Shown here piece by piece: positions 8,480 to 18,209 of a stretch of DNA of 59,114 bases. The stretch's first letter is position 1, and each line of letters begins with the position of its first letter. Where the stretch lies: contig JANNGZ010000135.1 in the NCBI GenBank assembly GCA_031404155.1, positions 1-59,114 on the forward strand, written 5' to 3'. This DNA is from JANNGZ01 sp031404155 (GTDB lineage: Bacteria > Pseudomonadota > Gammaproteobacteria > Burkholderiales > Burkholderiaceae_C). The position numbers and the translations under genes were made by a program. The notes under the pieces are model-generated. The model did no database searches. It saw only the letters and a list, made by a program, of their open reading frames with translations, and was not told the origin of the DNA.

Positions 8480-10702
8480 ATGACGCGCTCCCCCTTGTCC
8501 CCGGTCGCGTCGGCGCCGTCACCGCCGACGGCCTCAGTCGCGCCGCGGGTGTTGCGCCCGCGCCGGCTGCGCCGCGCGGTGCTCTGGGGCTTGCTGGTGG
8601 TGCTGCTGGTGGTGGCGCAGAGCTTGCTCCTGGCGCTCACCGTCGCCTACGAATCCAGCCGCGCGCAGGACCACGTGGACGAACTCGCCAGCGTTGCGGT
8701 GGGTCAGGCCAAACGCGAACTCGCTCGCAATTTGCAGGAGCTGCAAACCCTGCTCTGGCATGACAGTGCGGGCGCCGCCTGGCGCGCCGACGCGACGCAG
8801 CTGCTGCGCGCTCGCCGCGAGCTGGTGCGCATCGAACGCCGCGACAACCTGCTGCGGGTGGTCGAGGCGGTCGAGTCCCCGCTGAGCCCGGACCTGTTCG
8901 TCGTGATCCCCCGTGCCGGCCTCAGCGTGGAGAGCGACATCGCCTGCGCGGCCGCGCGCCGCGTCGCCGCGCCGCTCTATTCGCGCAGCTATTTCACGCC
9001 GCTGCCCGGCGGGCGTGGCATGGAGCTGATCGACGTCTGCCTGCCGGTGCAGACGCTCGGCCGTGCCGACGGCTTCGTGGTCGCGTCCTTGTCGCTCCAG
9101 GCGCTGCTCGAGTCCGCGCTGGCGCCGGAGCAAGAACGCAGCCACGAGTTCAGTTTTGTCGAGGGCGATGGCAGCCGGCTGGCGCGTTCCGGCGTCTCGC
9201 GCGGTGCCGGCGTCTATGTGGCGCAGCGCCTGCTCGACCTGCCCGGCGTGGTGCTGCAACTGCGTGCCGACGGCTCGGCGGGCGCGCCGCGGCTGATACC
9301 CAACCTGGCCATCGCCCTGGTGATGGGCCTGTCGCTGGCCCTGTTCGGCCTGGTGCTCGTGCTCTTGCGCGACGTGCGCAAACGCGCCCACGCCGAGCGT
9401 GCCCTGGCCGAGGCGCTGGCCTTTCGCAAGGCGATGGAGGATTCGCTGATCACCGGCCTGCGCGCCCGCGACCTCGCCGGCAACATCACCTACGCGAACC
9501 CCGCGTTCTGTGCCATGGTCGGCCTGCGCGCCGACCAGCTGATGCAGGGCGACACGCCCGCGTACTGGCCACCCGAGCATGTCGACGAATACCTCGCCCG
9601 CCAGGCCGAGCGGCTGCGCGGCGCGCTCGGCGCGCGCGACTCGCAGCAAGGCTTCGAAACCGTGTTCGTGCGCCAGGGCGGCGAGCGCTTTCCGGTGATG
9701 ATCTACGAGGCACCGCTGGTCGACCGCGAAGGCCGCCACACCGGCTGGATGAGCGCGGTGCTCGACATGAGCGCGCAGCGCCGGGTGGAGGAAATTTCGC
9801 GCCAGCAACAGGAGCGACTGCAGGCCACCGCACGCCTGGCCACCGTGGGCGAGATGGCCTCGCTGCTCAGCCACGAGTTGAACCAGCCGTTGGCCGCGAT
9901 CGCCAGCTACGCCTCGGGCTCGCTGAACCTGCTCGACGAGGCGTCGGCGATGACGGCCAGTGCGCCTGTCGGCAGGTCCGGCGGCACGCCCGTGCACCCG
10001 CCCGCCGTCACGCCCGGCACCGAAACCACCGAGATGCTTCGCCAGGCCATCGTGCGCATCGCCGAGCAGGCCGAGCGCGCCGGCCGGGTGATCAAGAGCG
10101 TGCACGACTTCGTGCGCCGGCGCGAGCAGTCGCGCGAGGCGGTGCCGGCCGATGGGCTGATCGACGCGGTGCTGCCGCTGGCGCGGCTGCAAGCGCGCAA
10201 GAGCGGCACCCGCATCGAGCTCGACCTGCCCTCGCCGATGCCGCGCGTGATTGCCGACCGGACCATGGTCGAACAGGTGCTGCTCAACCTCGCGCGCAAC
10301 GGCATCCAGGCGATGGAGACGGCGACCCCGCTCGAGGACCGCGTGTTGACACTCAGGGTGCGGCAACACGAGTCGCGCTGGGTTGAATTCACGGTCGCCG
10401 ACGCCGGCCCGGGCATCGCCGCCGAGGTGGCGGCAAAACTTTTCACGCCGTTTTTCACCACCCGCCGCGAGGGCATGGGCCTGGGCCTCAGCCTGTGCCG
10501 CACGGTGATCGAGCAGCACGGCGGCACGCTCGACTTCGAGACCCGGACCGCCGGCGCCGACGGCCGTGGCGGCGGCAGCGAGTTCCGCTTCACCTTGCCG
10601 GCGGCGAACGGTGTGGCGCCGAACCAGACCGGCTCGCATGACGCCCCCGGCATCGTCCCCCACCCGGGCGTCACCCGCCTGGGGCGGCCCGGCGCCGACT
10701 AA
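8480..10702 (+). CDS. Membrane PAS sensor histidine kinase, no adjacent regulator
   Basis: An inner-membrane sensor kinase of about 740 residues. Two transmembrane helices (about 33-57 and 267-293) flank a periplasmic sensor region resembling DctB-type or dCache-like domains. A PAS domain follows (about 310-430), then the phospho-acceptor box SHELNQPLAAIASY with His465, the N box LLNLARNGIQAM, the G1 box DAGPGIA and a GMGLGLSLC G2 box. HELNQPLAAI is typical of the FixL/DctB class. A TTG six bases upstream of the chosen ATG is an alternative start. The gene after it is convergent and overlaps its stop codon by 4 nt, so no response-regulator gene accompanies it. The partner and signal are unknown. 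Confidence 0.88.
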   Translation: MTRSPLSPVASAPSPPTASVAPRVLRPRRLRRAVLWGLLVVLLVVAQSLLLALTVAYESSRAQDHVDELASVAVGQAKRELARNLQELQTLLWHDSAGAAWRADATQLLRARRELVRIERRDNLLRVVEAVESPLSPDLFVVIPRAGLSVESDIACAAARRVAAPLYSRSYFTPLPGGRGMELIDVCLPVQTLGRADGFVVASLSLQALLESALAPEQERSHEFSFVEGDGSRLARSGVSRGAGVYVAQRLLDLPGVVLQLRADGSAGAPRLIPNLAIALVMGLSLALFGLVLVLLRDVRKRAHAERALAEALAFRKAMEDSLITGLRARDLAGNITYANPAFCAMVGLRADQLMQGDTPAYWPPEHVDEYLARQAERLRGALGARDSQQGFETVFVRQGGERFPVMIYEAPLVDREGRHTGWMSAVLDMSAQRRVEEISRQQQERLQATARLATVGEMASLLSHELNQPLAAIASYASGSLNLLDEASAMTASAPVGRSGGTPVHPPAVTPGTETTEMLRQAIVRIAEQAERAGRVIKSVHDFVRRREQSREAVPADGLIDAVLPLARLQARKSGTRIELDLPSPMPRVIADRTMVEQVLLNLARNGIQAMETATPLEDRVLTLRVRQHESRWVEFTVADAGPGIAAEVAAKLFTPFFTTRREGMGLGLSLCRTVIEQHGGTLDFETRTAGADGRGGGSEFRFTLPAANGVAPNQTGSHDAPGIVPHPGVTRLGRPGAD

Positions 10703-12013
10703 AACACCGTGCCGTCGCTGGCGATGCGCACCGGCGGCGGGCCCCCCGGGCGCAACTCGGCGGCGAGTTGGCGGCCGGCGAGCCAGGTGCCGCCTTCGAG
10801 CACCTGGGCCAGGGTCAGGCGGGGCTCGCGCAACTCGGCGCGCACCCGTTGCGCCAACTCGTCGAGCAGCGTCACGGTGAGCGCGCGCCACTCGATCACC
10901 CAGGGTTCAGACACCGCATAGACGCGCGTCGAAAACGCCGGGTCGCGCGGCAGGATCACCCCGCCGTCGAGCAGCAAGCCGCCGTTGCGGTATTCGGGCA
11001 GGCCGGTCAACTCGTCGAGGCGGTCGACCTGCACGCCGGCACTTTCGAACGGCTCGACCAGCGAGTAGGTGAGCCACTGGCTGAGCTTGTGGAAGGGCAC
11101 CCGGCCGGCGTCGGGGCCGTCACCGCCGGCATGGCGGTGCGACCACACGTCCCCCACCGGTTCGCGGCCGAGCATCTGCCCGCTCGGCCAGATGCCGCTG
11201 AAGGCCTTGAGCAAAGCGCGCAGGATGTGCGGCGCGCCGACCCGCTGCACCGCCACCCGCGCGCCCGGCAGTTCGCTGACCGTGTCCGACACCGAGGGGT
11301 GGGTCAGCACATCGTAGAGATAGCCGGGGCGGCCGAGCGGCCCGAAGGACTTCGGCCGCTCGCGCAGCGCCTGCCCCAGGCGCCGGAGCAACACCGCACG
11401 GCCTTCGAGCCCGACCAGCGGGTTGCCTTCGTTGGCCTGGAAGATCGCGCCCAGAGTGAGCGCGTCCATGCGCTCGAGCGCCCGCGCGTCGACCCGGCAG
11501 GGCTCGCGCAGGTCCGAGGAAAACCGCCCGTCGACGAAGGCATGGAAACTCGCCAGCGCCAGCCCTTCGGAGCGCGCGAAGCGGCGCCCGCTGGCCGCCT
11601 CCTGGTAGCGCCAGTCGGGCCCGGCGCCGGCGTCGAGCAGCACGCTCACCAGCGCGAGTTCGATCTGCGCCCGCGCGAGGTCGACTGCGTCGCGGTCCTC
11701 GAAATGCGCGTTGAGGATCGCCTTGCGGTCGACACCGCCGGCTTCGAAATGCCGCCAGCGGCTGTGGTAGGGCACGTGCAGACTGGGGAAACGCTCCAGC
11801 GTCAGCCTGGCGACCCGGCGCGCCACTTCGCCCAGACGGCTGGCGTCCAGCGTGAAATGCGGCGAGTCGCCGGCGATCACCGCGGCGGTGATGTTGGCGC
11901 AGCGCTCGCGGATGGTCGAGGGCAGGCGCAGGCGGCGCACCGCGTCGCGCTGCGCCTCGCGCTCGGTGGGCACGGCGGTGCGGTCGCTCGGGGCCCGCAC
12001 GCTCGGCTCGGGT

Positions 12014-12021
<8 letters not shown>
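10699..12021 (-). CDS. urc4: URC4/Urg3 family protein (DUF1688), uracil degradation
   Basis: Homologues of yeast URC4 are needed for the URC route, which breaks uracil down through ribosylated intermediates to urea and 3-hydroxypropionate; the exact reaction of URC4 is not settled. The family is recognisable from LTLERFPSLHVPYHSRWRHFE-type segments, a KSFGPLGRPG stretch and the C-terminal EPWVIEWRALTVTLLDELA. The proposed start is a TTG at 12021, which has AGGGG seven bases upstream and overlaps the end of urc1 by 8 nt; a GTG at 12027 is the alternative. The stop codon overlaps the stop of the convergent sensor kinase in a shared CTAA. It is coupled to urc1. No uracil phosphoribosyltransferase gene lies in the window. 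Confidence 0.85.
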
Positions 12022-13275
<1,254 letters not shown>

Positions 13276-13279
<4 letters not shown>

Positions 13280-13608
13280 CGTCGGCTCCAGAAAGCAGCG
13301 GCCAGCATAGCGCCGCCGCGGGCACAAAGGGGGCGATGGCTGCATTCGGGTGGCGACGGATGCGTCGATATGTTCAGCGCCGTTTGCAGCCCCGCCGGTT
13401 CGGCGTCGGGGCGTGGACCACGAACCGGGGTGCGTCCTTGGGGCTGGCGTTGGCCGGCAAGGCGATTCAGAAAGCGGCCCGCCGTCAAGCCAAGCTCTAC
13501 CGGCAGCCGTACCGCCTGCGCCTGGCGCATCTGTTCAACCGTCTTGGCCGTGCGCAACAGTTCGCGCGCCGCCTCCAGATGCTCCGCTCCGCTCGACATC
13601 CTGGCCAT
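13276..13608 (-). pseudogene. Fragment of a helix-turn-helix transposase or transposase-associated protein
   Basis: The first 40 or so residues (EAARELLRTAKTVEQMRQAQA, then LPVELGL) resemble the N-terminus of winged-helix proteins associated with insertion sequences, from memory of that family. After ELGLT the sequence becomes unlike any protein I recognise, rich in Pro, Arg and Gln, and the frame runs into the urc1 start. The likely explanation is a truncated remnant. It fills the space upstream of urc1 and may mark an old insertion there. No inverted repeats or target duplications were found. Confidence 0.45.
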
Positions 13609-13714
13609 GACAAGCGCCTGAAGTCTTGGCGCTTGCTAGTCTTTCTAACGCGAATTTGAATGACGCGGCGCGCGGGCGAAATGGGCGCAGCCCAATCTCG
13701 GGATGCCGCGAGCG
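13609..13714. other. Gap between a transposase-like fragment and DUF4197
   Basis: This roughly 100-bp stretch is somewhat less GC-rich around 13630-13665. It could hold a minus-strand promoter for the fragment or for urc1. I see no clear -35/-10 pair, hairpin or small gene. Confidence 0.3.
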
Positions 13715-14389
13715 TTAGCGCCCGAAGACCTTCTTGAGCAATGCGCTTCCGGTGCCCACCGGGTCGCGCCGAATCTTCCTTTCTTCCTCGCCGATCATCA
13801 GGTACAGGCCGTCCAGCGCCTTGCCGGTCACGTATTGCTGCAAGTTGGCGTCCTCCTTCCTGACCAGGCCGAGCCCCGCGGCCTTGCCGGCAAAACTGTT
13901 GTACTTGTCGGCCAATGACACCCGCTCGGTGGCCTCGGCCACGATCGGCAGGAACTTCAGGACCAGCGGTTCGCGCGTGTTGCGGGCAAAGAAGTCGGTG
14001 ACCGAGGTGTCGCCGCCACGCACGATGCCCACACCGTCTTCGACACTCATGCCCTTGGCCGCGCTCACCAGCATGTCGCGCGCCTGCGGCACCGCCTTCT
14101 CGGCGGCACGGTTCATCGCGGTCACGAGTTCGTCCACGCGCCGGCGCTGGCCGGTGGCACGCAGCAGCTTGGCCGCGCTCTCCAGCGAGCCGGGCAGCCC
14201 GATACGCACTTTGGCAATGCCGAGAAAGCCGTCGGCCCTGCCGAGCAGCGATACCGCCGCCAGCGCACCCCGCTCCAGCGCCGCGCGCACCCCGGCCGCC
14301 GCATCATCCGCACTCAGTGCGTGGGCCTGGTGTCCAAAACCAAGGGCGGCCATGGCCGCGACCACCGACGTAAACTGCCTGCGCTGCAT
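13715..14389 (-). CDS. Exported DUF4197 protein
   Basis: A 224-residue protein of the DUF4197 family, function unknown. It opens with a short signal peptide (AAMAALGFGHQAHALS). The remainder is helical, with family-typical stretches such as GLPGSLESAAKLLRATGQ, AMNRAAEKAVPQARDMLVSA and YVTGKALDGLYLMIGEEERKI. The ATG at 14389 has a GGGAG ribosome site eight bases upstream. Only 15 bp separate it from the divergent TlpA-like gene, so each gene's promoter must lie inside the other's coding sequence, or one start is misplaced. A periplasmic location is inferred from the signal peptide. Confidence 0.82.
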   Translation of the reverse strand: MQRRQFTSVVAAMAALGFGHQAHALSADDAAAGVRAALERGALAAVSLLGRADGFLGIAKVRIGLPGSLESAAKLLRATGQRRRVDELVTAMNRAAEKAVPQARDMLVSAAKGMSVEDGVGIVRGGDTSVTDFFARNTREPLVLKFLPIVAEATERVSLADKYNSFAGKAAGLGLVRKEDANLQQYVTGKALDGLYLMIGEEERKIRRDPVGTGSALLKKVFGR

Positions 14390-14404
14390 GACCCGCTCTC
14401 CCGA

Positions 14405-14914
14405 ATGAAAAAATCTCGTTCGCTGATCTTCGGCCTGGCCGCCTCGGCACTTTTCGCCGTGGCCGCGTTCGCCTGGTTCGGCACGGCCCAACCCGAACTC
14501 GCGCCCGCAGTGTCCTACACGCTTCTCGACGGCCGCAAAGTTTCCAGCAGCGAGTGGCGCGGCAAGGTAACGCTGGTGAATTTCTGGGCCACCAGCTGCG
14601 CCACTTGCGTCAAGGAAATGCCGCAGATCGTGGCCACCCACCAGAAGTTCAGCCCTCGCGGCTTCCAGACCGTGGCCGTGGCGATGAGCCATGACCCGCC
14701 GGCCTATGTGGCCCGTTTTGCGCAGGCGCGGCAGTTGCCTTTCGGCGTGGCCATCGACAACACCGGCGCCATCGCGCGCAGCTTCGGCGACGTGCGGCTC
14801 ACACCCACTACCTTCTTGATCAACCAGCGCGGCGAGATCGTCAAGCGTTACGTCGGCGAGCCCGACTTCGCGGCACTGCACACCCTGGTGGAGCAACTGC
14901 TCGCCGCCGGCTGA
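14405..14914 (+). CDS. TlpA-like membrane-anchored thioredoxin-fold protein
   Basis: A 169-residue thiol-disulfide oxidoreductase of the TlpA/ResA family. A single N-terminal hydrophobic segment (about 7-26) would tether it to the inner membrane facing the periplasm. The active site is WATSCATCVKEMP with Cys65 and Cys68, and the cis-proline loop is LTPTTFLI. Such proteins keep periplasmic cysteines reduced, often for cytochrome c maturation or copper centres; the substrate here is unknown. No Shine-Dalgarno sequence precedes the ATG at 14405, where the plus strand is pyrimidine-rich because it is the complement of the neighbour's ribosome site. A GTG at 14321 is open in frame but would add a non-signal extension. 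Confidence 0.85.
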   Translation: MKKSRSLIFGLAASALFAVAAFAWFGTAQPELAPAVSYTLLDGRKVSSSEWRGKVTLVNFWATSCATCVKEMPQIVATHQKFSPRGFQTVAVAMSHDPPAYVARFAQARQLPFGVAIDNTGAIARSFGDVRLTPTTFLINQRGEIVKRYVGEPDFAALHTLVEQLLAAG

Positions 14915-14971
14915 GCGGTCAGGTCGATCCAACTTCGCCCAGCCCTCCCAGCCGGCAGCGCGCCGTTCGCC

Positions 14972-15682
14972 TCAGGGCCGCCCCAGGTCCATCGTCCAGT
15001 AGTCGCCGTAGGTGCTGGTGCCATTGCGTGCGCAGGCCAGCCCGAAGTCGCGAAAGTTCGGGTTCATCAGGTTCGCGCAGTGGCCGTCGCTGGCCATCCA
15101 GCCGGCCACGACATTGGCCACAGTGCCATAGCCCGCTGCGATGTTTTCACCCACTAGGCTCCAGCGGTAGCCGGCCGCGGTGACGCGGTCGCCAGCGCTG
15201 CGCCCGTCTCGGCTGGTGTGGCTGAAGTAATTCTGGTTGGCCATGTCGAGCGAATGGCCGTAGGACGCGTCGGTCAGCACGGTGTTCCAGGTCAGCGCCG
15301 GTGCTGACGGGTAGCTGCCGCGCGCGCCGCAGGCGGCCCCGGCAGCGCGGTGGGCGTTCACCCGACGCAGCGCTTCAGCTTGGAAGTCCGGCAGGCCGCA
15401 GGTCACGTCGGCGCCACTTGACACCGGCGGCGGTGCTGGTGCCGGCGGAGCAGGTGCAGGTGCAGGTGCAGGTGCAGGTGCAGGTGCAGGTGCAGGTGCA
15501 GGTGCAGGTGCCGGTGCAGGCGCTGGCGCTGGCGCTGGCGCTGGCGTCGGGCCGGCCACCACTGGCGCCGGAACGCTTGCCGCTGGCTCACCCCCGCCGC
15601 AGCCCAGCAGCAAGATCGTCACGGCGCTGGCAAAGCCGAGCAGGGCGGCGCGCCCACGCGGGCTCGCGGATTGATTCGACAT
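14972..15682 (-). CDS. CAP/SCP-domain lipoprotein with a Pro-Ala repeat linker
   Basis: A 236-residue exported protein. It has a lipobox (TILLLGCGGG, lipidated Cys28) and then a low-complexity Pro-Ala linker of about 50 residues encoded by hexanucleotide repeats. The C-terminal domain (about 95-236) belongs to the CAP superfamily (SCP/PR-1), with the expected HSLDMANQNYFSH, GENIAAGYGT and NPNFRDFGLACA elements. Bacterial CAP proteins are extracytoplasmic and of mostly unknown activity. The linker could act as a spacer between lipid anchor and domain. The start at 15682 was chosen because it gives a compact lipoprotein signal; an upstream ATG at 15721 is possible. Confidence 0.87.
   Translation of the reverse strand: MSNQSASPRGRAALLGFASAVTILLLGCGGGEPAASVPAPVVAGPTPAPAPAPAPAPAPAPAPAPAPAPAPAPAPAPAPPAPAPPPVSSGADVTCGLPDFQAEALRRVNAHRAAGAACGARGSYPSAPALTWNTVLTDASYGHSLDMANQNYFSHTSRDGRSAGDRVTAAGYRWSLVGENIAAGYGTVANVVAGWMASDGHCANLMNPNFRDFGLACARNGTSTYGDYWTMDLGRP
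15451..15546. repeat. Hexanucleotide microsatellite encoding the Pro-Ala linker
   Basis: Ten exact copies of GCAGGT (15451-15510) are followed by GCCGGT, GCAGGC and four copies of GCTGGC. On the coding (minus) strand this reads as alternating Pro and Ala codons in the CAP-domain lipoprotein. The unit is a multiple of three, so copy-number change would alter linker length without shifting the frame. Confidence 0.95.
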
Positions 15683-15861
15683 GGGTGTTTGAGCGGAGCC
15701 TGGGCTGCGCATTGTTCGCATGCCGCGGAGGTTGCCAGCGAGCCAGGTGCGCAGGCGCTACAAGGTGCAACGCTTTGCCAGCGGCGCCGCTCAAAACGCC
15801 TCAAACGCCACGAACTCCTTGCGCTCGGCTGCCGAGACCAGACGAGCCCCGCCCGCTGCCC

Positions 15862-16830
15862 TTACAGCGTCTGGGCAACGCCGGCCGCGTGGGCCTGCTG
15901 GTCCGCGTGATAACTTGAGCGCACCAGCGCGCCGACCGCGGCATGGCTGAAGCCCATCTCGGCTGCGCGGGCCTCGAACATCCTGAAGGTGTCGGGGTGC
16001 ACATAGCGCCGAACCGGCAGGTGGTGGCCGCTCGGCGCCAGGTACTGGCCGATGGTGAGCATGCCGATGCCATGGGCACGCATGTCGCGCATCACGTCGA
16101 GAATTTCGTCGTCGGTTTCGCCCAGGCCGACCATCAGGCCGCTCTTGGTCGGCACCCCCGGCGCGAACGCCTTGAAGCGCTGAAGCAGGGTCAGCGAGAA
16201 CTGGTAGTCCGACCCCGGCCGCGCCTCCTTGTACAGCCGCGGCACGGTCTCCAGGTTGTGGTTCATCACGTCGGGCGGTGCGGCTTTCAGGATCTCGAGC
16301 GCACGGTCCATGCGGCCGCGGAAGTCGGGCGTGAGGATCTCGATCCGGGTTTGCGGCGAGAGCTCGCGCGTCCTGCGGATGCACTCGACAAAATGCGCCG
16401 CACCGCCGTCGCGCAGGTCGTCGCGGTCCACGCTGGTGATCACCACGTACTTGAGTTTCAGCGCGGCGATCGTCTTGGCCAGGTTGTCGGGCTCGTTGGT
16501 GTCCAGCGGGTCCGGGCGGCCGTGGCCGACGTCGCAGAAGGGGCAGCGCCGGGTGCACTTGTCGCCCATGATCATGAACGTGGCGGTGCCCTTGCCGAAG
16601 CATTCACCGATGTTCGGGCACGAGGCCTCTTCGCACACGGTGTGCAGCTTGTGCTCGCGCAGGATCTGCTTGATTTCGTAGAAGCGGGTGCTTGGAGAGC
16701 CGGCCTTGACCCGGATCCACTCCGGTTTGCGCAGCGTCTCGTGCGGCACCACCTTGATCGGGATGCGCGCGGTCTTGGCCTGCGCCTTTTGTTTTTGTGT
16801 CGGGTCGTAGGCGGCCGGTGTGTCGCTCAT
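15862..16830 (-). CDS. lipA: Lipoyl synthase LipA
   Basis: LipA is a radical-SAM enzyme that inserts two sulfurs into octanoyl groups on lipoyl domains. Both iron-sulfur clusters are readable: the auxiliary cluster motif C-x4-C-x5-C in CEEASCPNIGEC and the radical-SAM motif C-x3-C-x2-C in CTRRCPFC. The C-terminal RSSYHAD serine, a ligand of the auxiliary cluster, is also there. The 322-residue length is normal. The ATG at 16830 was chosen because the preceding in-frame residues are not family-like. It follows lipB by 55 bp on the same strand, the usual order for the two-step lipoate pathway. Confidence 0.97.
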   Translation of the reverse strand: MSDTPAAYDPTQKQKAQAKTARIPIKVVPHETLRKPEWIRVKAGSPSTRFYEIKQILREHKLHTVCEEASCPNIGECFGKGTATFMIMGDKCTRRCPFCDVGHGRPDPLDTNEPDNLAKTIAALKLKYVVITSVDRDDLRDGGAAHFVECIRRTRELSPQTRIEILTPDFRGRMDRALEILKAAPPDVMNHNLETVPRLYKEARPGSDYQFSLTLLQRFKAFAPGVPTKSGLMVGLGETDDEILDVMRDMRAHGIGMLTIGQYLAPSGHHLPVRRYVHPDTFRMFEARAAEMGFSHAAVGALVRSSYHADQQAHAAGVAQTL

Positions 16831-16885
16831 CGGGGGTCCTTCGGGCTGGGTGTCCGCAGTTCGCCCTCTGGGCAGCCCGGCGGGC

Positions 16886-17554
16886 TTATCGCGTGAACTG
16901 GTTTTGCAGGCGCAGCGCGAGGCGCTCGGCCGCGTCGTTCCAGTCGGTGTTAACACCGAGTCTAGCGAGGTCCACCGTCTCGAGCCCCGCATAGCCGCAG
17001 GGGTTGATGAAGGTGAAGGGTTGAAGGTCCATCGCCACGTTCAGCGCCACGCCGTGGTAGCTGCAATGGCGCGACACCTTGATGCCGAGCGCAGCAATCT
17101 TGCCCAAGCCGCGAAACCGGTCGCGCGGGTCGGCCGGGCCCTTGAGCGCGTCGTGGCCGAAGGGGTCGTCCAGGCGCACATAAAGGCCCGGCGCGCCAGC
17201 CACTCGGTGCCCGGTGACGCCGTAGCTCTCGAGCACCTTGAGCACCGCGTTCTCGATGCGGAAAACATACTCCTTGACGAAGATGCCCAGGCGCTTGAGG
17301 TCGAGCAGCGGATACGCCACCACCTGCCCCGGCCCGTGGTAGGTGACCTGGCCACCGCGGTTGCTCGGCAGCACCGCAATGCCGTGCGGGTCGAGCACAT
17401 GTTCGGGCTTGCCCGCCACGCCCTGGGTGAACACCGGCGCGTGTTCGCACAACCAGAGTTCGTCGGCGCTGTCCGGCCCGCGAGCTTCAGTGAACTCGCG
17501 CATCGCCGCCGCGGTGGCGGCATAGTCGGCGCGTCCCAAGGTTTTGACGATCAT
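16886..17554 (-). CDS. lipB: Lipoyl(octanoyl) transferase LipB
   Basis: LipB moves octanoate from acyl-carrier protein onto lipoyl domains, supplying the substrate of LipA. The 222-residue protein has the RGGQVTYHGPGQVVAYPL signature, the catalytic lysine in GLGKIAALGIKVSR and the catalytic cysteine in FINPCGYAG. The start at 17554 (MIVKTLGRADY) matches the family; longer in-frame extensions do not. In related genomes the DUF493 gene lies just upstream. Here a 1.3-kb segment with a relic and a Sel1 gene comes between. Confidence 0.96.
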   Translation of the reverse strand: MIVKTLGRADYAATAAAMREFTEARGPDSADELWLCEHAPVFTQGVAGKPEHVLDPHGIAVLPSNRGGQVTYHGPGQVVAYPLLDLKRLGIFVKEYVFRIENAVLKVLESYGVTGHRVAGAPGLYVRLDDPFGHDALKGPADPRDRFRGLGKIAALGIKVSRHCSYHGVALNVAMDLQPFTFINPCGYAGLETVDLARLGVNTDWNDAAERLALRLQNQFTR

Positions 17555-18209
17555 CGGCGAGAGTTTCGCCGATGAGACCGAGTGGCCCCCTGACCTCAGA
17601 GGCGATGCCCGAGCCGTACGGCTCCACGGTGGCGTGCGACCCGAAGCTGGTCTGCGCGTCGCCGCTGCGAGCGGCACCCAGGCGGCGTCGCGAGCCCGTA
17701 CGGTGCGCAGCTCGCGGTGCCCCTCGATGCTTTGGGCGTCACGCCGCCGCAGCTTGTCGCGCAGCACCGGTGCGCCGGTGCCTCAGCGTCGAACGCAGCG
17801 CTCAGCGCGGCGGATCGTGAACTTGACGCCCAGTGGCAGCCCGGTTTCGTCGGCAACCTCCTCATGGGACAGGCGGCGAAGAAGGCCAGCGCCAACTGCT
17901 GGGTTTCGAAGGCCGGCGACTCGCGCTCGACGATGCGCTCCAGCAGCGCGCCGACTTGTTTGTCGTCCTGATGTACACGACTGGGCTTGCTATCAAGAGC
18001 GTACGGACTGGCGGGCCGCCGCAGATGCATTGTCCGAGCCCGACGCGGGGCATTGCCACGCGACGCCCGGGGACCACAACGTGAAGTCGCGGTAAGACTC
18101 GGAGCATGCCGCCGACCCAGCTGGGCGCCGCCGCCGGACCGGCCCAGCCCGCCGCGAGCGCGTATCGTCGTGCCCTGAGCTCCGAACTCCACCGACCGAG
18201 GAAGTGAGC
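17555..18209. other. 655-bp interruption between lipB and the Sel1 gene, mostly non-coding
   Basis: No convincing intact gene is present on either strand; the open frames have poor composition or contradict one another. The only recognisable content is a degraded sigma-factor piece on the minus strand (17783-17971). The stretch separates lipB from the DUF493 gene that normally precedes it, so it looks like decayed or inserted DNA. Confidence 0.5.
17783..17971 (-). pseudogene. Relic of an ECF-type RNA polymerase sigma factor, region 4
   Basis: On the minus strand one frame reads ESPAFETQQLALAFF, typical of the start of sigma region 4. The adjacent frame then continues RLSHEEVADETGLPLG and VKFTIRRAE before a stop. 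Joined by a single frameshift near 17885, and allowing one missing codon (GTVKSRIRRA would be expected), this reproduces the helix-turn-helix of an ECF sigma factor. The rest of the factor is missing. The assignment rests on pattern recognition over about 50 codons. Confidence 0.45.

Noticed and set aside
17544..18095. 183-codon plus-strand frame between lipB and the Sel1 gene
   Set aside because: Its translation is Arg/Ser/Pro-rich without motifs and overlaps both the lipB start and the sigma-factor relic.
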